DNA from: Hymenopus coronatus
Lineage: Eukaryota; Arthropoda; Insecta; Mantodea; Hymenopodidae
Direction: 5' to 3'
NCBI GenBank assembly: GCA_030762935.1
Contig: CM060895.1
Coordinates: forward strand, 34,189,501 to 34,253,500
DNA length: 64,000 nucleotides
The notes beneath the pieces were generated by a model. The model did not search any database, had not been told where the DNA came from, and was given only the letters and a program-made list of their open reading frames with translations. Each line of letters begins with the position of its first letter. Within the stretch, counting starts at the first letter, position 1. The position numbers and the translations under genes were made by a program. This document shows positions 46,244 to 57,354 of this stretch, piece after piece.

Positions 46244-46591
46244 GATTTTTTTATTGTTTCATTTTTATAGTTCCCTTTAACTTCAATGGTCATGTCGGGG
46301 CTTTGACTTGTGAAACAACTCGTATTACTGTAGGTTTTTAGAATTTTGGGTTTAATCAGTTTTTTTACTTAACACATGCACATTCACGTTCACATATTAC
46401 TTCCAGACTCTGTGGGGGATAGGGAATAATTCCGGTTAAATTAACACTGTTCATCGCGTGAATTAAAAACCTCCATTATCACTGGCATATGCAAGACAAA
46501 CCTCATGAAAGCAAGATACAAATAAACAAGACAGACACTGCAAAATGGTAGAATGCATGTAGGTAAGAAACTAAAATGGGGCGATAGCATT
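46244..46591. other. Unclassified spacer
   Basis: No gene or shared repeat seen. Confidence 0.45.
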
Positions 46592-47430
46592 TTTCAAAAA
46601 CGATGTGTTCCATCCGCATGACCTTTCTCTACTTATTCTGTAACAAACTATTCTTACAAAAGCATGTTCTTACATTTACTTTATGCTAATCAAGTAAATA
46701 TTAACAAAAACTGTCTCATCAGTTAGTTCCTTGCAAGTAGAAGGGAAACAAGGGAGCACAATAGGCTAGAGCGAAACCCACACCATTTAAAAGCTGTCGC
46801 TATATAATTGTTACTGGAATTAGTATGAAAAGGTTGAGGACTTCCCGTTTGAGAAAAGTTTGCTTTGTAATACTGAAAGCATTAACAGGGAATATCTCTG
46901 AAGTAGTCAGCTCTACAAAAATTGTACATGATATAAATTATGCTTTTTAATGAGATTTCCATTTTTGTCCATCCCTTACAGTTTACCAGTATTCAAAAAG
47001 CACTCAGAACAAAGAGAACTTTAGGGATTATTCCAAAAAAATTCAGGATAAACGTTTTATTTGCCGCGTCAACATCTTTAATATAAGGTATTTTCGTTAG
47101 AGTTATTTTTTAGAAAATCAAACATTTCGAAATTTGTTCCATTAAAAGGTAGTTTGGGGTTGCGGATATTCCTGAAAACCTCGTGTCTTATTCTTGAAAG
47201 ATATTAAACTTAAATACTAAGTTTGGTATTTAACCGACTTTTCGTTTTTTAGTTATGTTGTCCAAAGACACACACACACATACACACACACATACATACA
47301 TAGATCTATTATTAAAATGCTTTTTTCTGGACTTATGGGATATCAAAACATTTATTTCTAGTAAAACCTTTGTATTTATTTTGGAATAGAGTACCTTCTG
47401 TATACACGATGTACATAGTACGTGTAGAGA
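46592..47430 (+). mobile_element. Family H, full-length copy
   Basis: 5' block ATGTGTTCCATCCGCATGAC to GATGTACATAGTACGTGTAG and AGAAAGTG. CA-rich tract near 47270. Confidence 0.9.
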
Positions 47431-47509
47431 AAGTGTTTATATAAACATATGTATGTACACATATTTTAGAAGAAGTTCGGTGGGTGTGCGTGTGCGTTTT
47501 TGGGCAGAT

Positions 47510-47755
47510 AACTCAAAAACGAAAATTCGGTTAAATACCAAATATGATACTTAAGTTTTTGAGCTATACTGTCCACAGACCAAACAGGTGGATACCTACC
47601 TACCTACATACGAAATTAACCTTTTTTAAAAAAATTCTTTTCTTTCACTCTGGGGACCTAAAAACATACATACACAAATATCCGTTGAAATCTCGACATC
47701 AAATTTTTGGGTGTTGTGCAATACCTTCTCTAACTACTATGTAGAAATAGTAAAA
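47510..47755 (+). mobile_element. Family H, 3'-terminal fragment
   Basis: Has two partial copies of the CTCAAAAACGAAAA / GAGCTATACTGTCCACAGAC region, then a shortened terminus (ACTACTATGTAGAAATAGTA). Confidence 0.75.
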
Positions 47756-48479
47756 AGTATACAACTTTTAAATACAGAAAAAAACAAAAGTTTTTAGTAA
47801 TAAAACAAAATATCACAGTTTTGACCCAAAAGTCGTATTTTTTTAGTTGATTGTACCCTTAAGAATACTTGAATGCCGGGAAGGATTGAACCCATAGCCT
47901 TGGGTAGCGCTCAACCATTTGCTTGCTCCAGACAATATAGCTTAGCAAGAGAATTAATTTTGCTGCTCTAGCTTAAACATATCCGCAGAAGGAATTTGCA
48001 AGATTTTATTTCCTGTTCCCGACTTTATCCTTACCTTCGCCATAATCCTCTTATCCGTTTTCCCTTTTCATCGCGCTGATCGAAGGGTTGAAACAGGAGT
48101 AAAGGAAAGTTATCTCTCCGCAGAAAAGTTTTTGGAACGCAACTATCAAGCACAATCAATCTTGTTCCCTACAGGGAGCGCGCGCGCGCGATAACATCTC
48201 CGATAACTCAGGGTGTGAGTTCCATTTCGCTGCACAACCCCTTAAACAATTCACTTTCTCATAAGGGACGTAACCCAAGTCAACCCGGCAAATTGGGTTT
48301 TAAACAGTGAGGGCAAACACAGCACCTCAGCCTTTGTATAACACGATGACAAAACAGAAGGGAAGTTAAAACTAAACATCATAGAACGTGTTGAAAGTAG
48401 AGCGAGTTCAATGCATGGCACCGAGTTAAATATTCATTGTTTTTGCGCAAGCATGCGTCCCTCAGTTTTGCTTTGTGTG
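47756..48479. other. Unclassified spacer with a tRNA-like scrap
   Basis: The minus strand at about 47875-47935 has a B-box-like GGGTTCAATCC. A short GC alternating run (GCGCGCGCGCGC) lies at 48179-48190. No gene recognised. Confidence 0.4.
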
Positions 48480-49085
48480 AATAAAGTATTGCGTTCCACC
48501 CAAAAATTCTATACCGAGATTTTAGGATGGAATACAATACGTAGTAGGTCCTCGTATAGAAAAAAAAGTTAGTTTCTCTATCTAGTACTTAGTACATAGA
48601 GAAGGTATTGCATTCCACCCAAAAATTCTATACCGTGAGTTTAGAATGGAATGCAATACTTATAGGGTCCTCGTATAAAAATATTTATTTTCTCTATCTA
48701 TTACTAATACAAAGGTAGAGAAGGTATTGCATTCCACTAGAAAATTCTATACCGTGAGTTTAGGATGGAATGCAATATGTATTAGGGTCCTCTAAAATGG
48801 TAGTTTCTCAATTTAATACTTAATACATAGATAGAGAAGGTATTGCATTCCACCCAAAAATTCTATACTAGAAATACGCGTTTTAGGGTCCCCTGTATAA
48901 AAACATTTTTCTTTCTCTACTTAACACGTGGGTTGCCACCTAAAATTGATAACGAGATGTTACTGTAAATACACGTTTTAGGATCCCCTATATCCTAATG
49001 AAAAGTATTCTTACTTTCTCTACTTGGACGTAGTACATAGGTAGAGAGGGTACTTCTATGAAATCTCGATATCGTATTCTTACCT
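48480..49085. repeat. Tandem array of family H 3'-terminal modules
   Basis: GTATTGCRTTCCA recurs at 48487, 48605, 48724 and 48840 (spacing 118, 119, 116), then decays into two more partial modules. Each module holds the terminal region of family H (AGAGAAGGTATTGCATTCC, CCAAAAATTC) and an inverted GTATTGCATTCCA / TGGAATGCAATAC pair. The interior of the element is absent. Confidence 0.85.
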
Positions 49086-49212
49086 TCGCTTCCTCTCTGC
49101 TACGAACTAACGATGTCTAGTGATAGAGGTAACTCCTACCTCATACCGTTTTCGTTGCAATATCAGTTAGGTAAAAAAAGATTTCGGCTGTTTCTTGGGC
49201 AATATCAGGCAA

Positions 49213-49686
49213 ATATTTGCTCGTAATCGTTTCTATTATACACTGAAAGACAATCAAAACAAATGACTTTATTAACTCAACAATTAGTTACAAATAAAGA
49301 AGCTTTTAAATCACTTCTGCCAGAAGTTCACTCGACGTTAAATGACGGTTTACAGCTGCTCGTCACCCATGGCTCGCGCCCCAACGCACGCTAACACTTA
49401 GTACAATCAATACACAACCACCAACATCACTGCAATTCTTTCTCCTTTTTATAGTGAGAGAGTGACGTCACAAACCTTCTGGAAACTTCTCTAGGGTACT
49501 AGAAATCGAAGTTGGGAGAAACATCTCGAATATCGCGAAGAATCATGATGTCGTGAGAAGAGTCTCTCGTTCCATTGCGGCTTGTCGTTGTTTACCATCA
49601 AACTATGATGTCTCACATTCCAGCTCCCGCCGCATACCAGAGTGAACGTGAGAGGCTGTACACACGGACGGCATTGTCACAATATT
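49213..49686 (-). mobile_element. Solo LTR with 5-bp target duplication
   Basis: ATATT lies at 49213-49217 and 49682-49686. Between them the 464 bp starts TG and ends CA, on the minus strand TGTGACAATGCC...TTACGAGCA. In minus order there is a TATA box (TATAAAAA at 49453-49446), then about 180 bp downstream an AATAAA signal (49273-49268), then about 50 bp to the end. This is the layout of a retroviral-type LTR promoter, R and U5. No internal region, primer site or second LTR is present, so it is a recombination remnant. A 5-bp duplication fits Ty3, Pao/BEL or Ty1/copia. Confidence 0.85.
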
Positions 49687-49889
49687 ATAGGCGGTTTTAC
49701 AATATTGCGCGTTAAGAGGAAAATAGAATGGAATCTATTTTATTATTAATGCATATACGTTAACAGATCTATTACTTTATCACTGCTAAGCAACCATGTT
49801 AAAAAAAGCTGAGCAACATAAAAATCTATTTATCGAGCAGGATGACTCAGGTGAGTCTGTGGACTATATTCGGAAGGTCCTGGGCCAAC
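49687..49889. other. Unclassified spacer
   Basis: Nothing recognised. Confidence 0.4.
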
Positions 49890-50316
49890 CAAACTTTTTT
49901 TTATTATTGTAAGGATAACGATTTCCCATTTATGAAAAGTGCAGCAGCATTTCCTGTGTCTCTTAAGTGGAGCAAAGGGCATTGTTATGATGTTTGCATG
50001 ATCGGAATTGAATTTATAGTTCGTGAGTTTGCACTATGCACCATGGTGTCGAGGGATCGGTTCAGCGCCCAAGATGGCACTGTAGGAAGAAATCACGACT
50101 TGCGGACGCGGATTGGCGGAAAAATTTGACCATGAAACCTTTTTTTTTTTCAAGGTATGGGGTTTCTTAACGTGAAAATAAATATTACACAGAACCAGCG
50201 ACTTTACATCATGGCCGAAGAAATCCATGCTAACGATTTTTGCGTCCGAAAAAATCAGTCACCCTCCGCCAGGTTTCAACCTGCTGTCTTGGGCTTTAGA
50301 GCACGGAGGACGACTA
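49890..50316 (-). mobile_element. SINE-B2 copy
   Basis: The minus-strand head starts CCTCCGTGCTCTAAAGCCC, with eroded B box GGTTGAAACCTGG, then TTTTTTCGGACGCAAAAATC. The 3' part has CGATCATGCAAACATCATAA and TTTGCTCCACTTAAG as in the copy at 26011. A run of A lies mid-element. Confidence 0.7.
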
Positions 50317-50317
50317 A

Positions 50318-50485
50318 GAAAAGTTTAAGTATTGTAAAATTTGAGCTATGTCTGTCCACAGACACACACGGACCTTTTTCTAAAAATGTTTTTCTAACTC
50401 AGGGGACATCAAAAAATATATTTCCGATGAAATAACGATATCGAATTTTTGGGTGTAATACATCACCTTTTCTAACTACTATATA
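50318..50485 (+). mobile_element. Family H, 3' part left of the mariner
   Basis: Runs from TTTGAGCTATGTCTGTCCAC to the start of the terminal hairpin (TCTAACTACTATATA). The hairpin is interrupted by the mariner and resumes at 52173. Confidence 0.85.
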
Positions 50486-50528
50486 CGAGGGTCGGCTGAT
50501 AAGTTCCGGGCCTCTCAATGAGAACAGC

Positions 50529-50530
50529 AT

Positions 50531-50561
<31 letters not shown>

Positions 50562-50562
50562 T
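50529..50562 (+). repeat. (TTTA)n microsatellite
   Basis: Eight units inside the mariner, between its terminal repeat and the transposase stop. Confidence 0.9.
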
Positions 50563-50689
50563 TTTTTTGCTTTATTTCTCAAACATTATCTCCAGAAAGG
50601 CTAATACATTTGTCATATCGATGTTCTAATTTAATCAAACCATCTCTGTAGTCCGATTTATTAAGGTCCTCAAAATAGCTGCTTACAGC

Positions 50690-52020
50690 ATCAATGACCT
50701 CCTCGTTGAGTAACTTTATTTTTGGTTATAGCAACAGCATTTATAGGTTATGTATTACCTTGAGGACAAATATCTTATTGAGGATCCACAGTAATTCTGT
50801 GAAATCTTCGTCCTCCAAGAATTTTTTTGAGGTTTGGGAACAGGTGGTAGTCTCTGGGTGTTAGATGTGGCGAATAGGGTGGATGTTCAAGCAATTCCAA
50901 CTTTAATTCGCACATTTTTCCCATTGCAAGAACTGAACGATGGGCCGGAGCATGGTCGTGATGAAACAAGATTTTTTTTTTTTTTTTGCCAAATGAGGTA
51001 TTTTTCTTTTTATCTCATCACTCAAACGTTGCAATAAGCTTACCTAGAAATCTCCAGCGATACTTTTACCCTTTTCAAGTAATCAATAAAAATAATTCCC
51101 TGTGCATCCCAGAAAACAGTCGCCATAACCTTGTTAGCTGACGAAATTGTCTATGCCCTTTTTGGATGATGATGATGATTAAGGGCACTCAACTACCGAG
51201 GTTATTGGCGCCCTTATGCTAAAATTCTGGTAATAAACAGTAATTAAACACAATTGAAAAATAAAACACAGGTAAAAGTAAATGTAAAAATAGTATAAAA
51301 CCAAAGTAAAATAACTATCCAGCCCTGAAACCAGAGCTAGCTAAAACCGCAACATTAAAACCGAAAGATTAAAAACCAGCTAATTGAAAGTTAAAAATCC
51401 GCTTCATTACCACGGCATACAACTACCACATTAAAACCTCAAGGTAAAAAAAAAATTGTGTTAAACATAGAAAAACCCCGTCAACTGCTCTCGGATCATC
51501 TGACAGGACCTCGACAAGGCCTTTTTTGGAGTTGGTTCACCTACCTGGCACAATCCACTGTTTTCACTATCATTTACCTTCTGGAGTGTAATGATGTATT
51601 CAAGTTTCATCCATGATCATAAGCCGTCTCAAAAATCACTGGGATTTTTACGGTAGAGCTCCACATTTTTAACAGAAACAGTTTTTCTTTGCAACTTTTG
51701 ATCAGGTGTCAACAAACGCGGCCCCCATCTTGCACAGACTGCGAAAGCCCAAAACAATACTTAAAATATTACCTGCACGTTCTTTTGATATGTTCACAAC
51801 CTCTGCTATCTCAAACAGCTTTAATCTGCGGTCTGTGAAGTTGTCACTTCTACAGGGCTCGTACGTCGCATTTTAAACTCTGCAACCCACCTTTTAATTA
51901 TTGAATATGAAGGGGTAGAGTCTTTCAATGTGCTGTCCATTTCCTCCTTGATTTCTTTAGGCGTTAAGCCTTTCAAATGGAAGTATTTAATCACGGCTCG
52001 TTTTTCCAAATCCTCCACTT
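50690..52020 (-). pseudogene. Mariner transposase, broken and interrupted
   Basis: On the minus strand, codons from 52018 give an N-terminal helix-turn-helix region (KYFHLKGLTPKEIKEEM, IIKRWVAEFK). After a stop and frameshifts come EPTPKK at the insertion edge, LGCTGNYFY/LLEKGKSI, then HDHAPAHRSVLA (second acid) and HPPYSPHLTPRDYHLFP (third acid). The second-to-third spacing is D34D. It ends YRDGLIKLEHRYDKCISLSG. Stops, frameshifts and the 353-bp insertion show it is dead. Confidence 0.85.
51155..51529 (-). mobile_element. Non-LTR retrotransposon 3' end inserted in the mariner
   Basis: Flanked by GCCCTTTTTGG (51155-51165) and GCCTTTTTTGG (51519-51529), an 11-bp duplication with one mismatch. 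The minus strand ends in a hairpin (AAGGGCGCCAATAACC...GTGCCCTT) and an ATC-repeat tail. The same hairpin and tail occur at 55790. No coding part; 5'-truncated. Confidence 0.8.
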
Positions 52021-52172
52021 TTGTGAAAACTCTTAAAGTTGTTTTGTTTAAAATGCTGGCATTCGAAAACTAAACAAGCTATTGATCTGTAACTATGGAT
52101 ACAAGCTGTCTAGGGTTAATCTATACAATGCTACTGTCTAACTGGTCCGGGACTTATCAGCCGACCCTAGTA

Positions 52173-52203
52173 CATCGTATGTACATATGGCTAGAGAAAG
52201 TAA
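52173..52203 (+). mobile_element. Family H, terminus right of the mariner
   Basis: Resumes the hairpin (CATCGTATGTACATATGGC) and ends TAGAGAAAGTAAAA, completing the copy begun at 50318. Confidence 0.85.
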
Positions 52204-52691
52204 AAACCGTTTATAATTACAGTTGCATAAAAACACGAATCTACTTGCTGTATACCTTATATGTGCTATTATAAATTGAAACACAGTACACTAATAAAGT
52301 CAGTGTTTCTGAAACTCGCCTAGTGTTGCTCGATCCGAAGAGAGCGCACGAAGGTATATTTGTCATCCGGTGTTATCTAAGCAGCAGGAAACATATTTTG
52401 ATTAACATCTTCTCTCATCTCAACCCATTACAGTAGTGTAATGAGAACCCTTCAACGCTCGCTGTGCTCCACATCAAGATGAAGACGAGGACGAAATGAA
52501 ACAGGTAACAGAGACTGGAGGTTAGAGTCGTTTTATGAGATTTCATACCAAATTAATTATCTTCCATAAGCTAGATAACTGTTACACAATCTCATAGTCA
52601 CTAACTTACAAACTGAGTTGTTACTCTCTCAAAATAGATTACATACTGTTTTAATTGGTTAATGAGAAAACTAAATCCACGATTTTCATTT
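52204..52691. other. Unclassified spacer
   Basis: A short acidic frame (DEDEDEMKQ) precedes GTAACA at about 52505, but in-frame stops lie just upstream, so no exon is called. Confidence 0.4.
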
Positions 52692-53500
52692 ATAAAAAAA
52701 ATCTAGTATTCCAATTCACGTGATCCCTATCTTTTCTGTAAACTATACTAACAAAACATTATTCTGTTATCTGCATAATGCTAATCAAGATAAGCAATAG
52801 CACAAATAGTCGTATAACTTAGCTCCTTGTAAGTAGAAGAGAAATAAGGGAATATAAGTTCAATTGATAATGAAATGTTTTAAAAGGTGCTGCTATGCGA
52901 TTGTCATTGAATTCATTCTCTTTAATGACCAGTGTTAAAAAAAGTGATACAAAATTTATGAAACCAATAATAGGAAATATCTGTAAAATAACTTGGTCTA
53001 GAAAAAAAATATATATGACATATATTATGTGTTTTTAGGATATCTAGATTTTTGTATAGTTGTGAACCTCTTATGGTTTGCCAGTTATGCTAGCCATCCA
53101 GAATGGAGAGCCTCAGGAGCCATACCCAAAAAATTGCGGATATACATTTGCCATGTAAACATCATTAATATACGCCATTTTAATTAAGATCGTTAGAGCC
53201 ATTTCATAGAAGATCGAAAATTTCGAAAAATATTTAATGTAAAGGATACTTTGTGGTGAAGGGATTTCTCTGTCGTATCCTTGTAAGAACTTAAATACCA
53301 AATTCTGTATTTACTCATCTATCGTTTTTGAGTTATGCTGCCAACACCCATCCCCCCCACACACGGATCTTTTTCTAACAATACATTTGCTGATTCTGGG
53401 GTCCCCAAAACATACATTTCCGAGAAAGCTCGGTATTGAAGTACAATGCATTCACTATATATGTACATTGTACATAATTATGTGCTAGAGAAAGTAAATA
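52692..53500 (+). mobile_element. Family H, full-length copy
   Basis: 5' block TAGTATTCCAATTCACGTGA to TATGTACATTGTACATAATT and TGCTAGAGAAAGTAAA. Confidence 0.85.
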
Positions 53501-53611
53501 GGGCATGTTTGTTTATTGTAGCACAGACATGCGTTTGTCCTTTTAAGTTAGTTTTATATGGATTCATCTTGGAGAATTTGCTGGAAAACAACACACTGCA
53601 CACTATTTTAA

Positions 53612-54166
53612 TTTTTACTTTCTGTATTTGGTGTAGACTACATAGATAGAGAAGGTATTGCATTCCACCCAAAAATTCGATAGCGAGATTACACAGGAAA
53701 TGCACATTATAAAGTCCTCTATATCTAAAGAAAGCAAGTTTAGGAAAAGGTCCGTGTGTTTCTGTATCCTTGAACATAATAGCTTGAAAACGAAAATTCG
53801 GTTAAATATCAAACTTAATAATTAAGTTAAGCAACTTCCAAGGATGCGACACGAAGATTTAGGAAAATAAATCTTAAACTATTCATTACATGGAATATTT
53901 TTCGAAAATATTTATTTTCTCAAAACTGACCAACGATTCTGATTAAAATATCAAATGTTAAAGATATTTACAATGCATATCTTCAACTTTCTGAGAATAC
54001 CCTGTGAACACCTCTTCAGTCTGGATGACTGGCAAACCGTAAGAGATAGATAAAAGATTATTGCACAAAAATGTAAATATCGTTAAAACACACAATTTGT
54101 TTCTGTTTTGTTTTTGTGTATTGAACAGACAATTTCTGAGGCAATTCTTGTTATTTGTTTAAATTT
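53612..54166 (-). mobile_element. Family H, 3' two-thirds
   Basis: Begins TTTTTACTTTCTGTATTTGG and has interior blocks to TGTTATTTGTTTAAATTTTA, where the foldback mariner starts. Confidence 0.85.
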
Positions 54167-54867
54167 TACGAGGCCCGTTTTTTTTTTCAACCTCTGATTG
54201 GCTGTAAATAAAAGACAAGTTCACAGAAAACAATGACGTTTTTACTAAAAGTTCTGTACACTTATGGCTACTTTTGAACATAATCACCGAAAAGATTTCA
54301 GACATTTATCATACCTGTGCACAAGCATTGCAATACCCACTTCAAAAAAAGTTGCCGCCAATGATTTCAAATGAGCATTGGCGTTGTTTTGAAGATCTTC
54401 ATTGGTTTGAAAGTGCTACCCTCCTAGCCACGTCTTCAGTTCAGGGAAAAGGTGAAAGTCGCCGGGTGCTAGGTCAGGACTGTACGGCAGATGATCGAAA
54501 ATGTCCCATTGAAATTGTTCAAGGAGCCGATGGGTTGTGCCAGAAGTGTGGGGACGAGCATTGTCATGAATCAACACAATTCCTGAAGTCAGCATTCCTC
54601 TTCGTTTGTTTTGAATGACTCTCCACAAACGTCGTAAAGTACGAAGATCTTCAAAACAACGTCAATGCTCGTTTGAAATCATTGGCGGCAACATTTTTGA
54701 AGCAGGTATTGCAAAGCTTGTGCACAGGCACGATAAATGTCTTAATCTTTTCGGTGATTATGTAAGTAACCATAAGTGTACAAAACTTTTTGCAATAAAA
54801 TAATTGTTTTCTATGAACCTGTCTGTTATTTATAGGCTATCGGAGGTTGAAAAAAACCGTCCTTGTA
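54167..54867. mobile_element. Foldback mariner (Mar-FB), complete copy 1
   Basis: TA duplication (54167-54168, 54866-54867) around 697 bp. The ends share TTTTTTTCAACCTC near both termini, and the arms stay similar inward for about 230 bp (left to about 54405, right from about 54630). Both arms derive from the 3' end of one mariner transposase gene, so the gene tail is present twice, in opposite orientation. The centre codes a transposase fragment on the minus strand. Confidence 0.85.
54416..54628 (-). pseudogene. Mariner transposase fragment (D34D region) in Mar-FB copy 1
   Basis: About 70 open codons include IVLIHDNARPH, then HLPYSPDLAPGDFHLFPELK and LGG. The two acids are 34 residues apart, the mariner signature. 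The N-terminal two-thirds of the gene is absent: beyond 54628 the sequence turns into the inverted arm. Confidence 0.85.
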
Positions 54868-54944
54868 AAATACTAGGCACCTGTGCGGGGTTCTGGATTC
54901 GATTTCCCCTAAGATTGAGAATGTTTTCTTTAATCAATGGTTTT

Positions 54945-55297
54945 ATTATTTTCTTCATTGTAAGTAGAAGGGCAATATGGGAATAAAGTATGCTAAAACG
55001 ATAGCCAACTGTTTTAAAAGCTGGTCGCTATATGAAAGAAATGAGGTTCGGTTCACTTTGTATGGTCCCGTTTGAGAAAAGTTAGGAAGTTTAAAACTGA
55101 AACCAATAACAACGAATATCTCAAAAACGGTCAACTCTTAAAGAAAAAGGTACCCACATTACATAAATTAGGTGTATATTTTGTGTATTACCGAAACTTT
55201 TGTCTATGTTACGGTTTAACCACTATGCAAAATTCTGCAAAACTCACCCAGAATAAACAGCTCTTTAGAGGCTATACCGAGAAAATTCAAAATTTAA

Positions 55298-55348
<51 letters not shown>

Positions 55349-55665
55349 GCGGTATTTTTATCAAAATCGTTAGCCATGTTTAAGAAAAACAGCACTTTGA
55401 AAATGTTGTCCATGTAAAGGGAAGTTTGTGGTGGAGGATTTGTTTGAAAATCTTCGTGTCGCATCCTGAAAAATACTAAACATAAATACCAAGTTTGGTT
55501 TTTAACTGTCCTTTCACACACACAGATTTTTTTCTATTTTTTTTCGCACTCAGGGGACCTCAAAATATTTAGAATGAAATCTCGACATTGAATTTTTTGA
55601 TGGAATACCATACCTTCTCTAGCTACTGTGTACATGTTATGTACATATGTGCTAGAGAAAATAAA
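54945..55665 (+). mobile_element. Family H, 5'-truncated copy
   Basis: Starts at the TTGTAAGTAGAAGGGCAATA block and runs to GTACATGTTATGTACATATG and TGCTAGAGAAAATAAAA. Contains a TA microsatellite. Confidence 0.85.
55303..55342 (+). repeat. (TA)n microsatellite
   Basis: About 20 units, at the place where other family H copies read CATTTTATTTGTCATGTAAATA. Confidence 0.95.
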
Positions 55666-55682
55666 AAGAAAGCAACTCAAAA

Positions 55683-55770
55683 GTGTATTTCCGGTGAAAT
55701 TTCAGAATCGAATTTTGGAAGGAATGCAATACTTGCCATACTTAATGTACTTCGTACAGAAAATAAAACG
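55683..55770 (+). mobile_element. Family H, extra 3'-terminal module
   Basis: A lone terminus (TTTCCGGTGAAATTTCAGAA to a degenerate hairpin) follows directly after the previous copy's end in the same orientation. Confidence 0.75.
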
Positions 55771-55789
55771 AGCTGAAACTGGATTAATA

Positions 55790-56720
55790 GAAGATGAAGA
55801 TGATGATGATGATGATGATTGGGGTTTAAGGGCGCTTGACTACAAAGGTTATTAGCGCCCTCAAAAAATAAAATAGCGGCCAAAACCAGAAATAAAAATG
55901 AGCCTTTAAAAGAAATCGACAAAAGCCCGAAAGGAACCAAAAATTAAAAGCACCAATAAAATAACTCGGAGAATAAAAGTGACATGAAAGATGTATAAAA
56001 GGAAACAATTAACGCCCAAAGACATGCGTGAATCTACGAAAACATAGTAAACAATGGGGAGAACAAGATATAAAAAAGCTTTAAATGAGGCCTCAAAGTG
56101 GCAAAGGTACTAAAATATTTAAAAGTCTTACATATCCCTCATTGTCTGCCGTCAAAACTTAAAAGACTAGATTATGAGAGCAAATGTCACTTGGGCTAAA
56201 AGTTTAAAAACCTAGATTAATAGATTTTCACCTCACACGCACATAAGCAGTAACTAAACGGCAGAATCGCGCCAAAAGGATGTGGAAGAAGAAACGAGGA
56301 AGATTTTCTACGAGTGTGGATCCTCGCCCTGGCACGTTAACGTATGAGGATAGCGTTTTGGCAATTTTCCAGATGAGAGGATACATACATGTTCATCATA
56401 AGAAGACAAGCGTGCCAGAAAATCCCTAAGGTAAAGATCCAAGTGACACTTGCTGTTCGCAAATTAAGGTGTGTGCAAAACACAGAAAGCAATTAGTGTG
56501 AGCAAAGTGGTCTGCAGCAGACGTGTCAAACACCGCCTCTGAGGGTAATCTACCCCTTCCTTATCCTTTCCACAATTTTGTGCATGAGAGAGCACACACG
56601 ACCCTCGTCAGGATCCAACCTTCCACTGGACTGCTGATAAGTGTTCCTCTTTATTATACTCTCTGGGGTACGCAAACCACACGGTAGTTGAATCCGATAT
56701 CACCAACGGTTGAAAGGGGT
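55790..56720 (-). mobile_element. Non-LTR retrotransposon 3' region (probable)
   Basis: The left end, read on minus, is the hairpin GGGCGCTAATAACC...AAGCGCCC with an ATC-repeat tail, as in the insertion at 51166. The right limit is a guess based on composition. Frames inside are short and unrecognised, so this is likely 3' untranslated sequence. Confidence 0.5.
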
Positions 56721-56959
56721 CTCCGTATATTATCTACTCATAGAAATGTTGCTGTTTAAAAGCAGAGTGGGAACGTCAAAGTTAAAACACGTGTATTGTA
56801 ATGAGAGCGTTCATAATTAACGGGGTGTATTCCCTGGAACAGAAAAAGAATACTTGACAATGTCTTAATTTTCCCGTTTCCGCTCCTCGGCATAGTATAT
56901 TAGGATTAGAATAGGATTATCGCAAAAGGGGCAGAAACCTCAGCAGACTATACGGTGTC

Positions 56960-57354
56960 TTTTGCGATTTACATCTGTTGCCCTCCGTGGTAAAATAGAA
57001 ATAGCGTGTTATTTATGGACGCTCTTTAACTACTGTGGCTCTCAGCGTCCCATTCTAAATTGGGCGTGAAAGACCGCTTAATTTTGCTCAGAGGCCTCTG
57101 TATCAGTCTTGAGGTTATTTTACGACACGGGAACAACGGCTTTACTTCCCTTCCGAAGGAAGCCATGCTAAGAATTTTTCGGGCGTAAAAATCCTCAGCA
57201 TGGCTTCCTTCGTAAGAGAAGTACTCAGGCCTGAAAAAGAGACATCTGAGCAAAATTAAGCGGTCTTTTACGTCCAGCATAGAATGGGACGCTGAACCAC
57301 AGCAGTATATGAGCATTCATAAATAAAACTCCATTTCCATTTTGCGATTTACGA
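56960..57354. mobile_element. SINE-B with an inverted internal duplication, 13-bp target duplication
   Basis: TTTTGCGATTTAC is at 56960-56972 and 57342-57354. Between them lie the first bases of a plus-oriented SINE-B head (CCCTCCGTGGT), then a minus-oriented SINE-B body (57004-57181), then a plus-oriented SINE-B body ending CATAAATAAAACTCCAT. The bodies meet head to head around CGGGCG. The single outer duplication implies that the whole was inserted as one unit. Confidence 0.8.

Larger units (their letters stand above)
50484..52172 (-). mobile_element. Mariner element, TIR to TIR, nested in family H
   Basis: Ends GAGGGTCGGCTGATAAGT (left) and the inverted AGGGTCGGCTGATAAGT (right) agree over about 28 bp with few mismatches. 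TA lies at 50484-50485 and 52171-52172. Total 1685 bp, of which 353 bp is a later insertion, leaving a normal mariner length of about 1.33 kb. A TTTA repeat (50529-50562) sits near the left end. Confidence 0.95.

Noticed and set aside
52480..52510. Acidic exon DEDEDEMKQ before GTAACA
   Set aside because: In-frame TAA and TGA lie just upstream with no splice acceptor between.
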